Source of the DNA: Negativicoccus succinicivorans
Lineage (GTDB): Bacteria; Bacillota; Negativicutes; Veillonellales; Negativicoccaceae
Length of the DNA stretch: 13,063 nucleotides
Assembly: GCF_018373335.1 (NCBI RefSeq)
Contig: NZ_JAHAHH010000036.1
Coordinates: 1-13,063 of the forward strand
Direction: 5' to 3'
Positions 6,101-12,079 of this stretch are shown piece after piece. Both the position numbers and the translations under genes were made by a program. Below the pieces are notes generated by a model. The model ran no database searches. It was not told the origin of the DNA and was given only the letters and a program-made list of their open reading frames with translations. The stretch's first letter is position 1, and every line of letters begins with the position of its first letter.

Positions 6101-7107
6101 GCCATGGTAACAAGGGCGTTGTCTCCCGCGTCATGCGCCAGGAAGATATGCCGTTCATGCCGGACGGCACGCCGGTTCAAATCGTGTTGAACCCGCTCGG
6201 CGTACCGAGCCGTATGAATATCGGTCAGGTTTTGGAAACCCACTTGGGACGCGCGGTTCAGGCGTTAGGCATGGAAATTCGCAACAACGATCCGGATCTG
6301 CCGCGTCGCTTGAAAGAATACGGTTACGATGTCGATAAATACGGCATGCCCGAACCGGATGTCGCCGGTATTCATATCGCGACGCCGGTCTTTGACGGCG
6401 CGTCGGAAGTTGACGTATTCAGCACGTTGAAGCTCGCCAACTTGCCGGAAGACGGCAAGACGGAACTGTTCGACGGTCGCACCGGTGAAAAGATGGACAA
6501 CCGCGTTACCGTCGGCTACAAATACATGTTGAAGTTGCACCACTTGGTCGATGACAAGATTCACGCTCGTTCGACCGGTCCGTACTCGCTCGTCACCCAA
6601 CAGCCGTTGGGCGGTAAAGCGCAGTTCGGCGGCCAGCGTTTCGGTGAAATGGAAGTCTGGGCGCTGGAAGCGTACGGCGCAGCGTACACCTTGCAGGAAA
6701 TCCTGACGGTGAAATCCGACGATGTGATCGGCCGTGTGAAAGCGTACGAAAAAATCGTCAAAGGGGAAAATATCCCCGAACCGGGTGTTCCGGAATCGTT
6801 CAAGGTGCTCTTGAAAGAGCTTCAGTCGATCGGCTTGGATGTTCGCATTTTGAATGAAAACGGCGAAGAAGTCGTCATTCGTGAACTCGAAGAAGAAGAC
6901 TTGCCGCAGGCGGAAGAAAATGAACTGCGCGAAGTCATGGAATCCGATGCCAGCGGGCAAAGCCGAACTTCCGCGGAGACGGAAGATGCGGATAACGCAC
7001 CGGAAGAAAATGAAATGAGCGTGGAAGACACGGCGCAGCAGGCCGATACCCAAAATATCGCCGCCGCGGAACCGTTCTTCACCGATACTGATAACGACGC
7101 TGAATAG
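3136..7107 (+). CDS. rpoB: DNA-directed RNA polymerase subunit beta
   Basis: This is the beta subunit of bacterial RNA polymerase; with beta-prime it forms the catalytic core. The full-length frame is 1323 residues, longer than B. subtilis RpoB (about 1190). Recognisable parts are R-V-I-V-S-Q-L-V-R-S-P-G-V-Y-Y in the N-terminal third; the rifampicin pocket F-G-S-S-Q-L-S-Q-F-M-D-Q-T-N-P-L (529-544) to H-K-R-R-L-S-A-L-G-P (549-558); G-D-K-M-A-G-R-H-G-N-K-G (983-994), with the active-site lysines K985 and K993; and the C-terminal clamp segment G-E-M-E-V-W-A-L-E-A-Y-G-A-A near 1170. Residues equivalent to E. coli Q513, D516, H526 and S531 are wild type (Q536, D539, H549, S554), so no common rifampicin-resistance change is present. 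Extra length comes from a duplicated module (288-378), an insertion of about 33 residues (1046-1078) and an acidic tail (about 1262-1323). ATG 3136 follows AAGGG (3121-3125). rpoC follows immediately. Confidence 0.98.
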   Translation: MFKPVNMGTRKRYTYAKINEVLQMPHLLDLQRNSYLWFQEEGLREIFEDISPIESNERGNNQDGKLKLYFDDYKFGEPKYDIAECKERDATFAAPLRVKVRLENAETGELAETEVFMGDFPVMTDTGTFVINGAERVIVSQLVRSPGVYYSGTIDQMGKSLFSSTVIPNRGAWIELESDANDIVHVRIDRNRKLPATVLVRALGFETNDEIMDLFGDDPRIAETLKKDPTRSQEEALIEIYKKLRPGEPPSIDSATSMFNNLFFDPRRYDLAHIGRYKLGKKLGWQGRLFGQTLARPLVHPHTGKVVLPEGTVIGHKELDQIAASEMFADAGSDWARQLEGKTLADTLVDINTGEVLLEEGTKVGKKELKAIKDSGMFKRMPANDIEAIIEGVLPARRVEKTLAQKRIPGLQEIYVLKGEGENRQEVKIVCNNVNLPDTLRTVEPADMIANISYLLNLMEGIGHVDDIDHLGNRRLRCVGELLQNQFRIGLTRMERVVKERMATQDIDNLTPQMLINIRPVTAALKEFFGSSQLSQFMDQTNPLAELTHKRRLSALGPGGLSRERAGFEVRDVHHSHYGRMCPIETPEGPNIGLISSLANFAKVNKYGLIETPYRVVKHDGDDVTVTSEVRYVTADAEENLVVAQANEPLDENNRFEHAHVASRLQSEVIEVAPQRVDLMDVSPKQVVSVGTALIPFLENDDANRALMGANMQRQAVPLLRTQAPLVGTGMEYTAARDSGVCVLAKRAGTVERVTGKEIIIKTDDGKLDRYDLIKFMRSNQSTCINQIPLVYKGDRVEAGDALADGMATDGGELALGYNVLVAFMPWEGYNYEDAILLSEELCKEDIYTSIHIEEYECDARDTKLGAEEITRQLPNVSEDSLKYLDEEGIISIGAEVRPGDVLVGKVTPKGETEQTPEERLLRAIFGDKEREVRDTSLRVPHGESGKIVDVRVFTRENGDELQPGVNKLVRVYIAQKRKIHEGDKMAGRHGNKGVVSRVMRQEDMPFMPDGTPVQIVLNPLGVPSRMNIGQVLETHLGRAVQALGMEIRNNDPDLPRRLKEYGYDVDKYGMPEPDVAGIHIATPVFDGASEVDVFSTLKLANLPEDGKTELFDGRTGEKMDNRVTVGYKYMLKLHHLVDDKIHARSTGPYSLVTQQPLGGKAQFGGQRFGEMEVWALEAYGAAYTLQEILTVKSDDVIGRVKAYEKIVKGENIPEPGVPESFKVLLKELQSIGLDVRILNENGEEVVIRELEEEDLPQAEENELREVMESDASGQSRTSAETEDADNAPEENEMSVEDTAQQADTQNIAAAEPFFTDTDNDAE
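3997..4269 (+). repeat. Duplicated 41-residue module inside RpoB
   Basis: Residues 288-328 and 338-378 align without gaps; I count 22 of 41 identical. The shared pattern is L-x-G-x-T-L-A-x-x-L-V...T-G-x-V-x-L-x-E-G-T...G-x-K-E-L...I...S-x-M-F. B. subtilis RpoB, as I recall it, has one such copy (L-V-D-P-E-T-G-E-I-L-A-E-K-G), so this is probably an internal duplication. It lies in the beta lobe region before the rifampicin pocket. Related copies occur in RpoC here. Confidence 0.8.
6271..6369 (+). other. Lineage-specific insertion of about 33 residues in RpoB
   Basis: In B. subtilis, as I recall it, the segment reads L-G directly followed by I-H-I-A-S-P-V-F-D-G-A. Here L1044-G1045 and I1079-H-I-A-T-P-V-F-D-G-A are separated by about 33 mostly charged residues (1046-1078), including R-R-L-K-E-Y-G-Y-D-V-D-K-Y-G-M-P. 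The reading frame and codon style are continuous with rpoB, so this is a normal in-frame lineage insert, not a mobile element. The exact borders are approximate. Confidence 0.6.
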
Positions 7108-7109
7108 TG

Positions 7110-7127
7110 AAGGGAGCGGTAGATTTG
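7110..7127 (+). promoter_or_regulatory. Ribosome binding site that selects the TTG start of rpoC
   Basis: AAGGGAG (7110-7116) lies eight bases before TTG 7125-7127. The alternative in-frame GTG at 7107 overlaps the last base of the rpoB TAG and has no ribosome site. Starting at TTG gives an N-terminus of M-L-D-V-N, the same as B. subtilis RpoC as I recall it. Confidence 0.85.
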
Positions 7128-10100
7128 TTAGATGTGAACGAATTTGATTCGATGCAAATCGGACTGGCTTCGCCCGAAAAGATTCGTGCCTGGTCGCATG
7201 GTGAGGTCACCAAGCCGGAAACGATTAACTATCGGACGCTGAAGCCGGAAAAAGACGGTCTCTTTTGTGAACGGATTTTCGGTCCGACCAAGGACTGGGA
7301 ATGCCATTGCGGAAAGTATAAACGGATCCGCAATAAAGGCGTCGTCTGTGATAAATGCGGGGTCGAAGTCACCCGCGCCAAAGTACGTCGCGAACGCATG
7401 GGGCATATCGAATTGGCCACCCCGGTGTCGCACATTTGGTACTTCAAAGGAATTCCGAGCCGGATGGGACTCATTCTTGACGTCTCGCCGCGTTCGTTGG
7501 AACGTGTCCTGTACTTCGTGTCCTACATCGTGTTGGATCCGAAAGACACGGGACTTAAGAAAAAAGAACTGCTGAACGAAGCGGAATATCGGGAAGCGGT
7601 CGAAACCTACGGGTACAATTCGTTTGTCGCGAAGATGGGCGCGGAAGCGATCCAAACCCTGTTGGCGGAAATCGACCTGGAAGAACTGCGCAAAGAACTG
7701 CGCGCGGAAATGCAGGAAGCGAGCGGCCAACGCCGCTTGCGCGCGATTCGTCGCTTAGAAGTCGTCGAAGCCTTCCGTAAATCCGGCAACCGTCCGGAAT
7801 GGATGATTATGAACTGCGTGCCGGTCATTCCGCCGGAACTGCGCCCGATGGTGCAGCTCGACGGCGGTCGGTTCGCGACCAGCGATTTGAACGATCTCTA
7901 TCGTCGTGTCATCAACCGTAACAACCGTTTGAAACGTTTGCTGGAACTACATGCGCCGGAAATTATCGTGCGCAACGAAAAACGCATGCTGCAGGAAGCT
8001 GTCGACGCGCTCATTGATAACGGCCGTCGCGGCCGCGCGGTCACCGGACCGGGCAACCGCGCGCTGAAATCCCTTTCCGATCTCCTGAAAGGTAAACAGG
8101 GCCGTTTCCGTCAGAACTTGTTGGGTAAGCGTGTTGACTACTCCGGCCGTTCCGTTATCGTTGTCGGACCGGAACTCAAAATGCACCAATGCGGTCTGCC
8201 GAAAGAAATGGCGCTCGAACTCTTCAAACCGTTTGTCATGAAAGAACTCGTTGCCCGCGGTTTGGCGAACAACATCAAAAACGCCAAGAAAACAGTCGAA
8301 AAAATCGCGCCGGAAGTGTGGGATGTCCTCGAAGATGTCATCCACAAACATCCGGTTCTCTTGAACCGCGCGCCGACCTTGCACCGCTTGGGTATCCAGG
8401 CGTTTGAACCGATTCTTTGGGAAGGTCGCGCCATCAAATTGCACCCGCTCGTCTGCGCGGCGTACAACGCCGACTTCGACGGCGACCAGATGGCTTGCCA
8501 CTTGCCGCTGTCGGTCGAAGCGCAAGCCGAAGCGCGTACGCTGATGCTTTCCGTCAACAATATTTTGTCGACGAAAGACGGTAAACCGGTCGCGGTACCG
8601 TCGCAGGATATGGTCCTTGGCGCGTACTACCTGACCATTGACCGCTCGGAAGAATACAGAGATGAGAAAGGCGCGCTGCGCATGCTCGTGCCGGAGACGG
8701 AATACAGCCTGATGGACGAAGAGGCGCGGAAAAACGCGATCTCGATCCCCACATTTGCCGATTACGATGAAGTCGTCATGGCGTATGACCAGCACTTCAT
8801 CGACTTGCAGCATTATATCTTCGTGCGCATTCCGGAACACGGTCGTGTCTTGACCACGGCCGGCCGCCTGATTTTCAACATGGCGCTGCCGGAAGAATTG
8901 CGTTACTACTGTGAAAATGAATCCGGTCAGGCGATGCTCGGCGTGCTCATGGATAAGAAAGAGCTCGCTCGCCTGATTAATAACTGCTTCCGTCATTTCG
9001 GCATGGCGCATACCGCGGATCTGCTCGACCGCGTGAAGACGCTCGGCTTCCACTACGCAAGAAAAGCCGGCATGACGATCGCTATCGCCGACATTAAAGT
9101 ACCGGCGACGAAAGAAACGATTCTCGCCAAAGCCGACCAAAAGGTCGATAAAGTGAACAGCCTCTTCAAGCGCGGCTTGATTACCGACGATGAACGCTAT
9201 CGCAAAACGATTGATATTTGGAATGACGCGACCGGCGAAGTTACCCGCGAAATGATGCAGGGCTTTGATAAATTCAACCCCTTGACCATGATGGCGCAAT
9301 CCGGCGCCCGCGGTAACGAACAGCAAATCCGTCAGCTCGCCGGCATGCGCGGCTTGATGGCCGATCCGTCCGGCCGCATCATCGACTTGCCGATTAAGTC
9401 GAACTTCCGTGAAGGCTTGACCGTTTTGGACTACTTCACATCGTCGCACGGCGCGCGTAAAGGTTTGGCCGATACGGCGCTCCGTACGGCGGACTCCGGC
9501 TACCTGACCCGTCGTCTCGTCGACGTCGCGCAGGATGTTATCGTGCGCGAAGAAGATTGCGACATTGTTTCCGTTGATCTTGTTCGTGAGCGCGGTCGTC
9601 TCGCGGCTACGGCCAAAGAAGCGATCGCCGCCATGCAGGATAAATTGCTCGGACGCGTTCTTGAAACCGCGGTAGTTGATTCGGAAACGGGTGAAGCGCT
9701 CGTTGCGGAAGGCACGAAACTTACCGCCAAAGATTTGCAGGTCATCGGCGAGCATCTGGTTCCGCAGATCGTCTTGCGCGGCTCGTACGCCAACACCGAA
9801 GAACACGAACACGTATCCAGCGAAAACACCGTTGTCACTTTGGGTCAGCCCGAAGACAACCTGCGCAACAAATTGCGCAAACACATGGTGGATCGCATGC
9901 TCGACAAAGAACTCGTCGAAGATGTGGAAACGGTTGCCGGTGAAGTTCTTTACCAAAAAGGACAGAAACTCACCGAAGCGATGATTGAAAAAATCCTCGC
10001 CAGCGACGCTCGCCGTGTCGTCGTTCATTTGGATGAAATCGACGGTATTGAAGTCGAAGCCATCGTCGAAGGCGACGGCGTCATTGAACCGTTGCGCGAC

Positions 10101-11216
10101 CGTCTCGCCGGCCGCATCACCGCGGAAGATCTTTACAATAAAGAAACCAACGAGCTTATCATCGCGAAAAATGAGCTCATCAATGAAGAAATCGCAGCCG
10201 AAATCGAAAAACATTACGACACGGTCAAGATTCGTTCGGTTCTCACCTGCCAGTGCCGTCACGGCGTCTGCCGCAAGTGCTACGGCCGCAACCTCGGTAC
10301 CGGCCGCATGGTCGAAGTCGGTGAAGCCGTCGGCATCATCGCGGCACAGTCCATCGGTGAACCGGGCACGCAGCTGACGATGCGTACGTTCCACACCGGC
10401 GGCGTCGCGTCGAACGAAGATATCACGCAAGGTCTGCCGCGTGTTGAAGAACTTTTCGAAGCGCGCAAACCGAAACGCTACGCGATTATCGCGGAAATCG
10501 GCGGCACCGTGCAGATTGAAACGCTGGAAGAAAACAAGCAAATCCAAAAAATTCACATTACCGACGGCGGCGAAGAATGGTCCAAAACCATTCCGTACGG
10601 CCTGAAGATCGTGGTCGAAGACGGCGACACCATCGCCAAAGGCGACCGCCTGACCGAAGGCTCGATCAACCCGCACGACATTCTGCATGTACTCGGCGTC
10701 CAGGCGACCCAGCGTTACCTGGTCTACGAAGTGCAAAAAGTATATAAATCGCAGGGTGTTGAAATTAACGACAAGCACATCGAAGTCATCGTGCGTCAAA
10801 TGCTCCATAAAATCAAATTGGAGGACGCCGGCGATACCGATATGCTGCCGGGAGATACCGTCGAAGCGAACCTGCTGGAACTCGAGAACAAACGCTTACG
10901 CGCCGAAGGCAAGAAGGAAGCGAGCGGCAAACATATCCTCTTGGGGATTACCAAAGCCGCGCTTGCGACCGATTCGTTCCTTTCCGCCGCCTCCTTCCAG
11001 GAAACCACGCGTGTCCTCACGGAAGCCGCGATCAAAGGTAAAATCGATCCGTTGCTCGGCTTGAAAGAAAACGTCATCATCGGCAAACTGATTCCGGCCG
11101 GCACGGGCATGTCCCGCTACCGCAACATCAGTCTTGCGGAAGATAAACCGCAAATCACCGTGGAAAGCGTCGAAGAAAACGCTGACCAAGCGGAAGAAAC
11201 GGCCGCCGAAGCATAA
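7125..11216 (+). CDS. rpoC: DNA-directed RNA polymerase subunit beta-prime
   Basis: This is the beta-prime subunit, which carries the catalytic Mg(II) aspartates. Numbering is from the TTG start at 7125 (1363 residues; the frame extends six codons upstream to GTG 7107). The N-terminal zinc site is C60-x-C62...C75-x-x-C78. The catalytic motif N-A-D-F-D-G-D-Q-M is at 448-456, with D450, D452 and D454. The trigger-loop segment is L-T-M-R-T-F-H-T-G-G-V-A (H1090). The second zinc site is C812...C1042-x6-C1049-x-x-C1052. B. subtilis RpoC is about 1199 residues with roughly 74 residues between the first two cysteines of this site. Here there are about 230, because E-E-D-C is followed by an insert holding extra copies of a repeated module before the conserved G-I-E-V-E-A-I. 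The tail is short and acidic. It is co-transcribed with rpoB and followed by a strong terminator; no ribosomal or elongation factor genes follow. Confidence 0.98.
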   Translation: MLDVNEFDSMQIGLASPEKIRAWSHGEVTKPETINYRTLKPEKDGLFCERIFGPTKDWECHCGKYKRIRNKGVVCDKCGVEVTRAKVRRERMGHIELATPVSHIWYFKGIPSRMGLILDVSPRSLERVLYFVSYIVLDPKDTGLKKKELLNEAEYREAVETYGYNSFVAKMGAEAIQTLLAEIDLEELRKELRAEMQEASGQRRLRAIRRLEVVEAFRKSGNRPEWMIMNCVPVIPPELRPMVQLDGGRFATSDLNDLYRRVINRNNRLKRLLELHAPEIIVRNEKRMLQEAVDALIDNGRRGRAVTGPGNRALKSLSDLLKGKQGRFRQNLLGKRVDYSGRSVIVVGPELKMHQCGLPKEMALELFKPFVMKELVARGLANNIKNAKKTVEKIAPEVWDVLEDVIHKHPVLLNRAPTLHRLGIQAFEPILWEGRAIKLHPLVCAAYNADFDGDQMACHLPLSVEAQAEARTLMLSVNNILSTKDGKPVAVPSQDMVLGAYYLTIDRSEEYRDEKGALRMLVPETEYSLMDEEARKNAISIPTFADYDEVVMAYDQHFIDLQHYIFVRIPEHGRVLTTAGRLIFNMALPEELRYYCENESGQAMLGVLMDKKELARLINNCFRHFGMAHTADLLDRVKTLGFHYARKAGMTIAIADIKVPATKETILAKADQKVDKVNSLFKRGLITDDERYRKTIDIWNDATGEVTREMMQGFDKFNPLTMMAQSGARGNEQQIRQLAGMRGLMADPSGRIIDLPIKSNFREGLTVLDYFTSSHGARKGLADTALRTADSGYLTRRLVDVAQDVIVREEDCDIVSVDLVRERGRLAATAKEAIAAMQDKLLGRVLETAVVDSETGEALVAEGTKLTAKDLQVIGEHLVPQIVLRGSYANTEEHEHVSSENTVVTLGQPEDNLRNKLRKHMVDRMLDKELVEDVETVAGEVLYQKGQKLTEAMIEKILASDARRVVVHLDEIDGIEVEAIVEGDGVIEPLRDRLAGRITAEDLYNKETNELIIAKNELINEEIAAEIEKHYDTVKIRSVLTCQCRHGVCRKCYGRNLGTGRMVEVGEAVGIIAAQSIGEPGTQLTMRTFHTGGVASNEDITQGLPRVEELFEARKPKRYAIIAEIGGTVQIETLEENKQIQKIHITDGGEEWSKTIPYGLKIVVEDGDTIAKGDRLTEGSINPHDILHVLGVQATQRYLVYEVQKVYKSQGVEINDKHIEVIVRQMLHKIKLEDAGDTDMLPGDTVEANLLELENKRLRAEGKKEASGKHILLGITKAALATDSFLSAASFQETTRVLTEAAIKGKIDPLLGLKENVIIGKLIPAGTGMSRYRNISLAEDKPQITVESVEENADQAEETAAEA
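9639..10235 (+). repeat. Three copies of a small module within RpoC
   Basis: Three segments share a pattern (numbering from TTG 7125): 839-885 (D-K-L-L-G-R-V-L...D-S-E-T-G-E-A-L...G-T-K-L), 923-968 (D-R-M-L-D-K-E-L...A-G-E-V-L...G-Q-K-L-T) and 992-1037 (D-R-L-A-G-R-I-T...K-E-T-N-E-L-I...N-E-L-I). The third is the copy normally present just before the zinc cysteines. The first two lie in the insert after C812. The first also resembles RpoB module 2; I count 16 of 35 identical. Published comparisons describe beta/beta-prime modules as recurring polymerase inserts; this looks like that type, but I could not run a profile search. Confidence 0.75.
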
Positions 11217-11230
11217 AAGCAAAGCGAAAC

Positions 11231-11261
11231 AAAAAGAGACGACAATGTCGTCTCTTTTTTT
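11231..11261 (+). terminator. Intrinsic terminator of the rpoBC operon
   Basis: A perfect 13-bp stem (AAAAAGAGACGAC/GTCGTCTCTTTTT, 11231-11243/11247-11259) has an AAT loop and a run of seven T (11255-11261). It starts 14 bp after the rpoC stop. It ends the operon and separates it from the small downstream genes. Confidence 0.95.
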
Positions 11262-11368
11262 GCGTCTCAAATTCGCAATCATTGGGAAACCGTCTAGGGA
11301 ATCAACAATGGCCAACGGTTAGCAGGAGCGCATAATGCGAACGGAGACATGGTTGCGACGCGATCGTC

Positions 11369-11401
11369 TTGAAAAAGCATTAAAAAAGGTATAATTATAA
11401 T
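11369..11401 (+). promoter_or_regulatory. Probable promoter of the tandem 76-aa genes
   Basis: TTGAAA (11369-11374) is followed by two abutting TATAAT hexamers (11390-11395 and 11396-11401). The spacings of 15 and 21 bp are both off the optimum of 17, so the -35 assignment is uncertain while the -10 region is strong. It lies after the rpoC terminator, which implies independent transcription of the small genes. Confidence 0.5.
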
Positions 11402-11435
11402 ATATAAAGAGAGCGCGAACGGCTGAATCAATACG

Positions 11436-11498
11436 GGCGGCGGGAGAAGTCGTTGGCAAAACATAGAATTAAATAAAGGCCGCCAAAGCATACGACTT
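11436..11498 (+). other. Candidate H-type pseudoknot in the leader of the tandem small genes
   Basis: Two complementary pairs interleave: GGCGGC (11436-11441) with GCCGCC (11479-11484), and AAGTCGT (11447-11453) with ACGACTT (11492-11498). The a-b-a'-b' order would give a pseudoknot with linkers of 5, 25 and 7 nt, ending about 20 nt before the ribosome site. Short complementary pairs of this size can arise by chance, and I do not recognise a known riboswitch. Confidence 0.3.
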
Positions 11499-11531
11499 GG
11501 CAATGAAGTATAGAGACGAGGAGGTGCGGGA

Positions 11532-11762
11532 GTGATAAGCTATGAAGAATACAGAGCAATAGTCATGCGAGAGTTCAAAGAGTTGTGGGGCCCTTTGAGC
11601 GATGAAGAAGTAGAGGCGTACTTCGAGCGAGAGGGAAACAAAATTACGAGAGCGCGTTATGAAGATGATGTTGAAAGTCTAAAAGAGGGAGAAATCACTG
11701 AGCGTATACTGGAAAAGGGTTGTACCTCGTCGATTGCGTATTGTTTAGCCCTGATGTATTAA
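11532..11762 (+). CDS. Small acidic protein of unknown function, copy 1 (76 aa)
   Basis: I do not recognise the family. The product is small, acidic and apparently cytoplasmic: no signal peptide or membrane segment. It begins I-S-Y-E-E-Y-R, continues L-S-D-E-E-V-E-A-Y-F-E-R-E-G-N (22-36) and R-A-R-Y-E-D-D-V-E-S-L-K-E-G (40-53), and ends G-C-x-x-S-I-A-Y-C-L-A-L-M-Y, with Cys at 64 and 71. It looks mainly helical. GTG 11532 has AGGAGGTG centred about seven bases upstream. Codons such as ATA (three), AGA, CGA and CTA contrast with rpoBC, suggesting later acquisition or weaker selection. Copy 2 follows 32 bp after the stop with no terminator between, so both are probably on one transcript. It could be an immunity, antitoxin or regulatory protein, but nothing in the sequence shows this. 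Confidence 0.8.
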   Translation: MISYEEYRAIVMREFKELWGPLSDEEVEAYFEREGNKITRARYEDDVESLKEGEITERILEKGCTSSIAYCLALMY

Positions 11763-11794
11763 AAGACGCTAAAGCGAAACGAGGAGGTGCCGGA

Positions 11795-12025
11795 GTGATA
11801 AGCTATGAAGAGTACAGAGCAATAGTTGTACGCAGCTTCAAAGAATCAAGAAGGTCTTTGAGCGATGAAGAGGTAGAAGCGTACTTCGAGCGTGAGGGAA
11901 ACGAAATTACAAGGGCGCGCTATGAAGATGACGTTGAAAGTCTAAAAGAGGGAAAAATCACAGAGCGCGTACTAGAAAGGGGTTGCCCCGCGTCGGTGGC
12001 GTATTGTTTATCCCTGATGTATTAA
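11795..12025 (+). CDS. Small acidic protein of unknown function, copy 2 (76 aa)
   Basis: This is a paralogue of the preceding gene with the same length and no gaps; 62 of 76 residues are identical by my count. Six of the 14 differences fall in residues 12-21 and six in 59-73. The middle (22-58) differs at only two positions (37 and 54), and both Cys (64, 71) are kept. The frame is open upstream to an ATG at 11720 inside copy 1. I chose GTG 11795 because it matches the copy 1 start and has the same GAGGAGGTG site (11781-11789). A terminator follows. The conserved core with variable flanks suggests a maintained fold with diverging contact surfaces, which is inference. Confidence 0.82.
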   Translation: MISYEEYRAIVVRSFKESRRSLSDEEVEAYFEREGNEITRARYEDDVESLKEGKITERVLERGCPASVAYCLSLMY

Positions 12026-12028
12026 AAG

Positions 12029-12059
12029 CCGCTAAAGCGAAATGCTGAGGCGGTTTTTT
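12029..12059 (+). terminator. Probable terminator after the tandem small genes
   Basis: CCGC (12029-12032) pairs with GCGG (12050-12053), and AGC (12036-12038) pairs with GCT (12044-12046) around a GAAAT loop. A 3x3 internal loop separates the two stems, and six T follow (12054-12059). The stem is imperfect, so termination may be partial. The equivalent flank of copy 1 lacks the right arm and T-run. Confidence 0.7.
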
Positions 12060-12079
12060 GTTGCGCGAAAGGAGACATC

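Larger units (their letters stand above)
11262..11531 (+). other. Leader/intergenic region upstream of the tandem small genes
   Basis: This 270-bp gap holds no convincing gene. A probable promoter is TTGAAA (11369-11374) with TATAAT (11390-11395) at a short 15-bp spacing; a second TATAAT directly follows (11396-11401). That would give a leader of about 125 nt before GTG 11532. An inverted repeat AACCGT/ACGGTT (11288-11293/11315-11320) lies upstream of it. A 19-codon frame at 11335-11394 has a GGAG site but overlaps the promoter and is not called. The end of the gap carries a very strong ribosome site, AGGAGGTG (11519-11526). Confidence 0.5.
11516..12043 (+). repeat. Tandem duplication of a small gene with its ribosome site, 263-bp period
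   Basis: Two consecutive units (about 11518-11780 and 11781-12043) each contain GAGGAGGTG, a GTG-started 76-codon gene and a matching 3' flank (TAAAAGACGCTAAAGCGAAAC at 11760-11780 versus TAAAAGCCGCTAAAGCGAAAT at 12023-12043). The units differ at many bases, so the duplication is not recent. The repeat is in phase as whole cistrons, not a repeat within one protein. Confidence 0.93.

Noticed and set aside
7947..10808. A 953-codon open frame on the minus strand
   Set aside because: It lies entirely antisense to rpoC. Its product is rich in F, V, R and D with no domain, as expected from the codon bias of the sense gene. The same holds for the minus strand frames at 4921-5691 and 6265-7053.
11335..11394. 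A 19-codon ORF after GGAG
   Set aside because: It overlaps the -35/-10 region of the likely promoter for the tandem small genes and is too short to support.
11720..11794. A longer start giving the second small protein 101 residues
   Set aside because: The ATG lies inside the coding region of copy 1 and has no ribosome site. GTG 11795 matches the start and ribosome site of copy 1.
11516..12043. A CRISPR array or insertion sequence
   Set aside because: There are only two long units (263 bp), which are whole coding cistrons. No short repeats with unique spacers, no terminal inverted repeats and no transposase are present.
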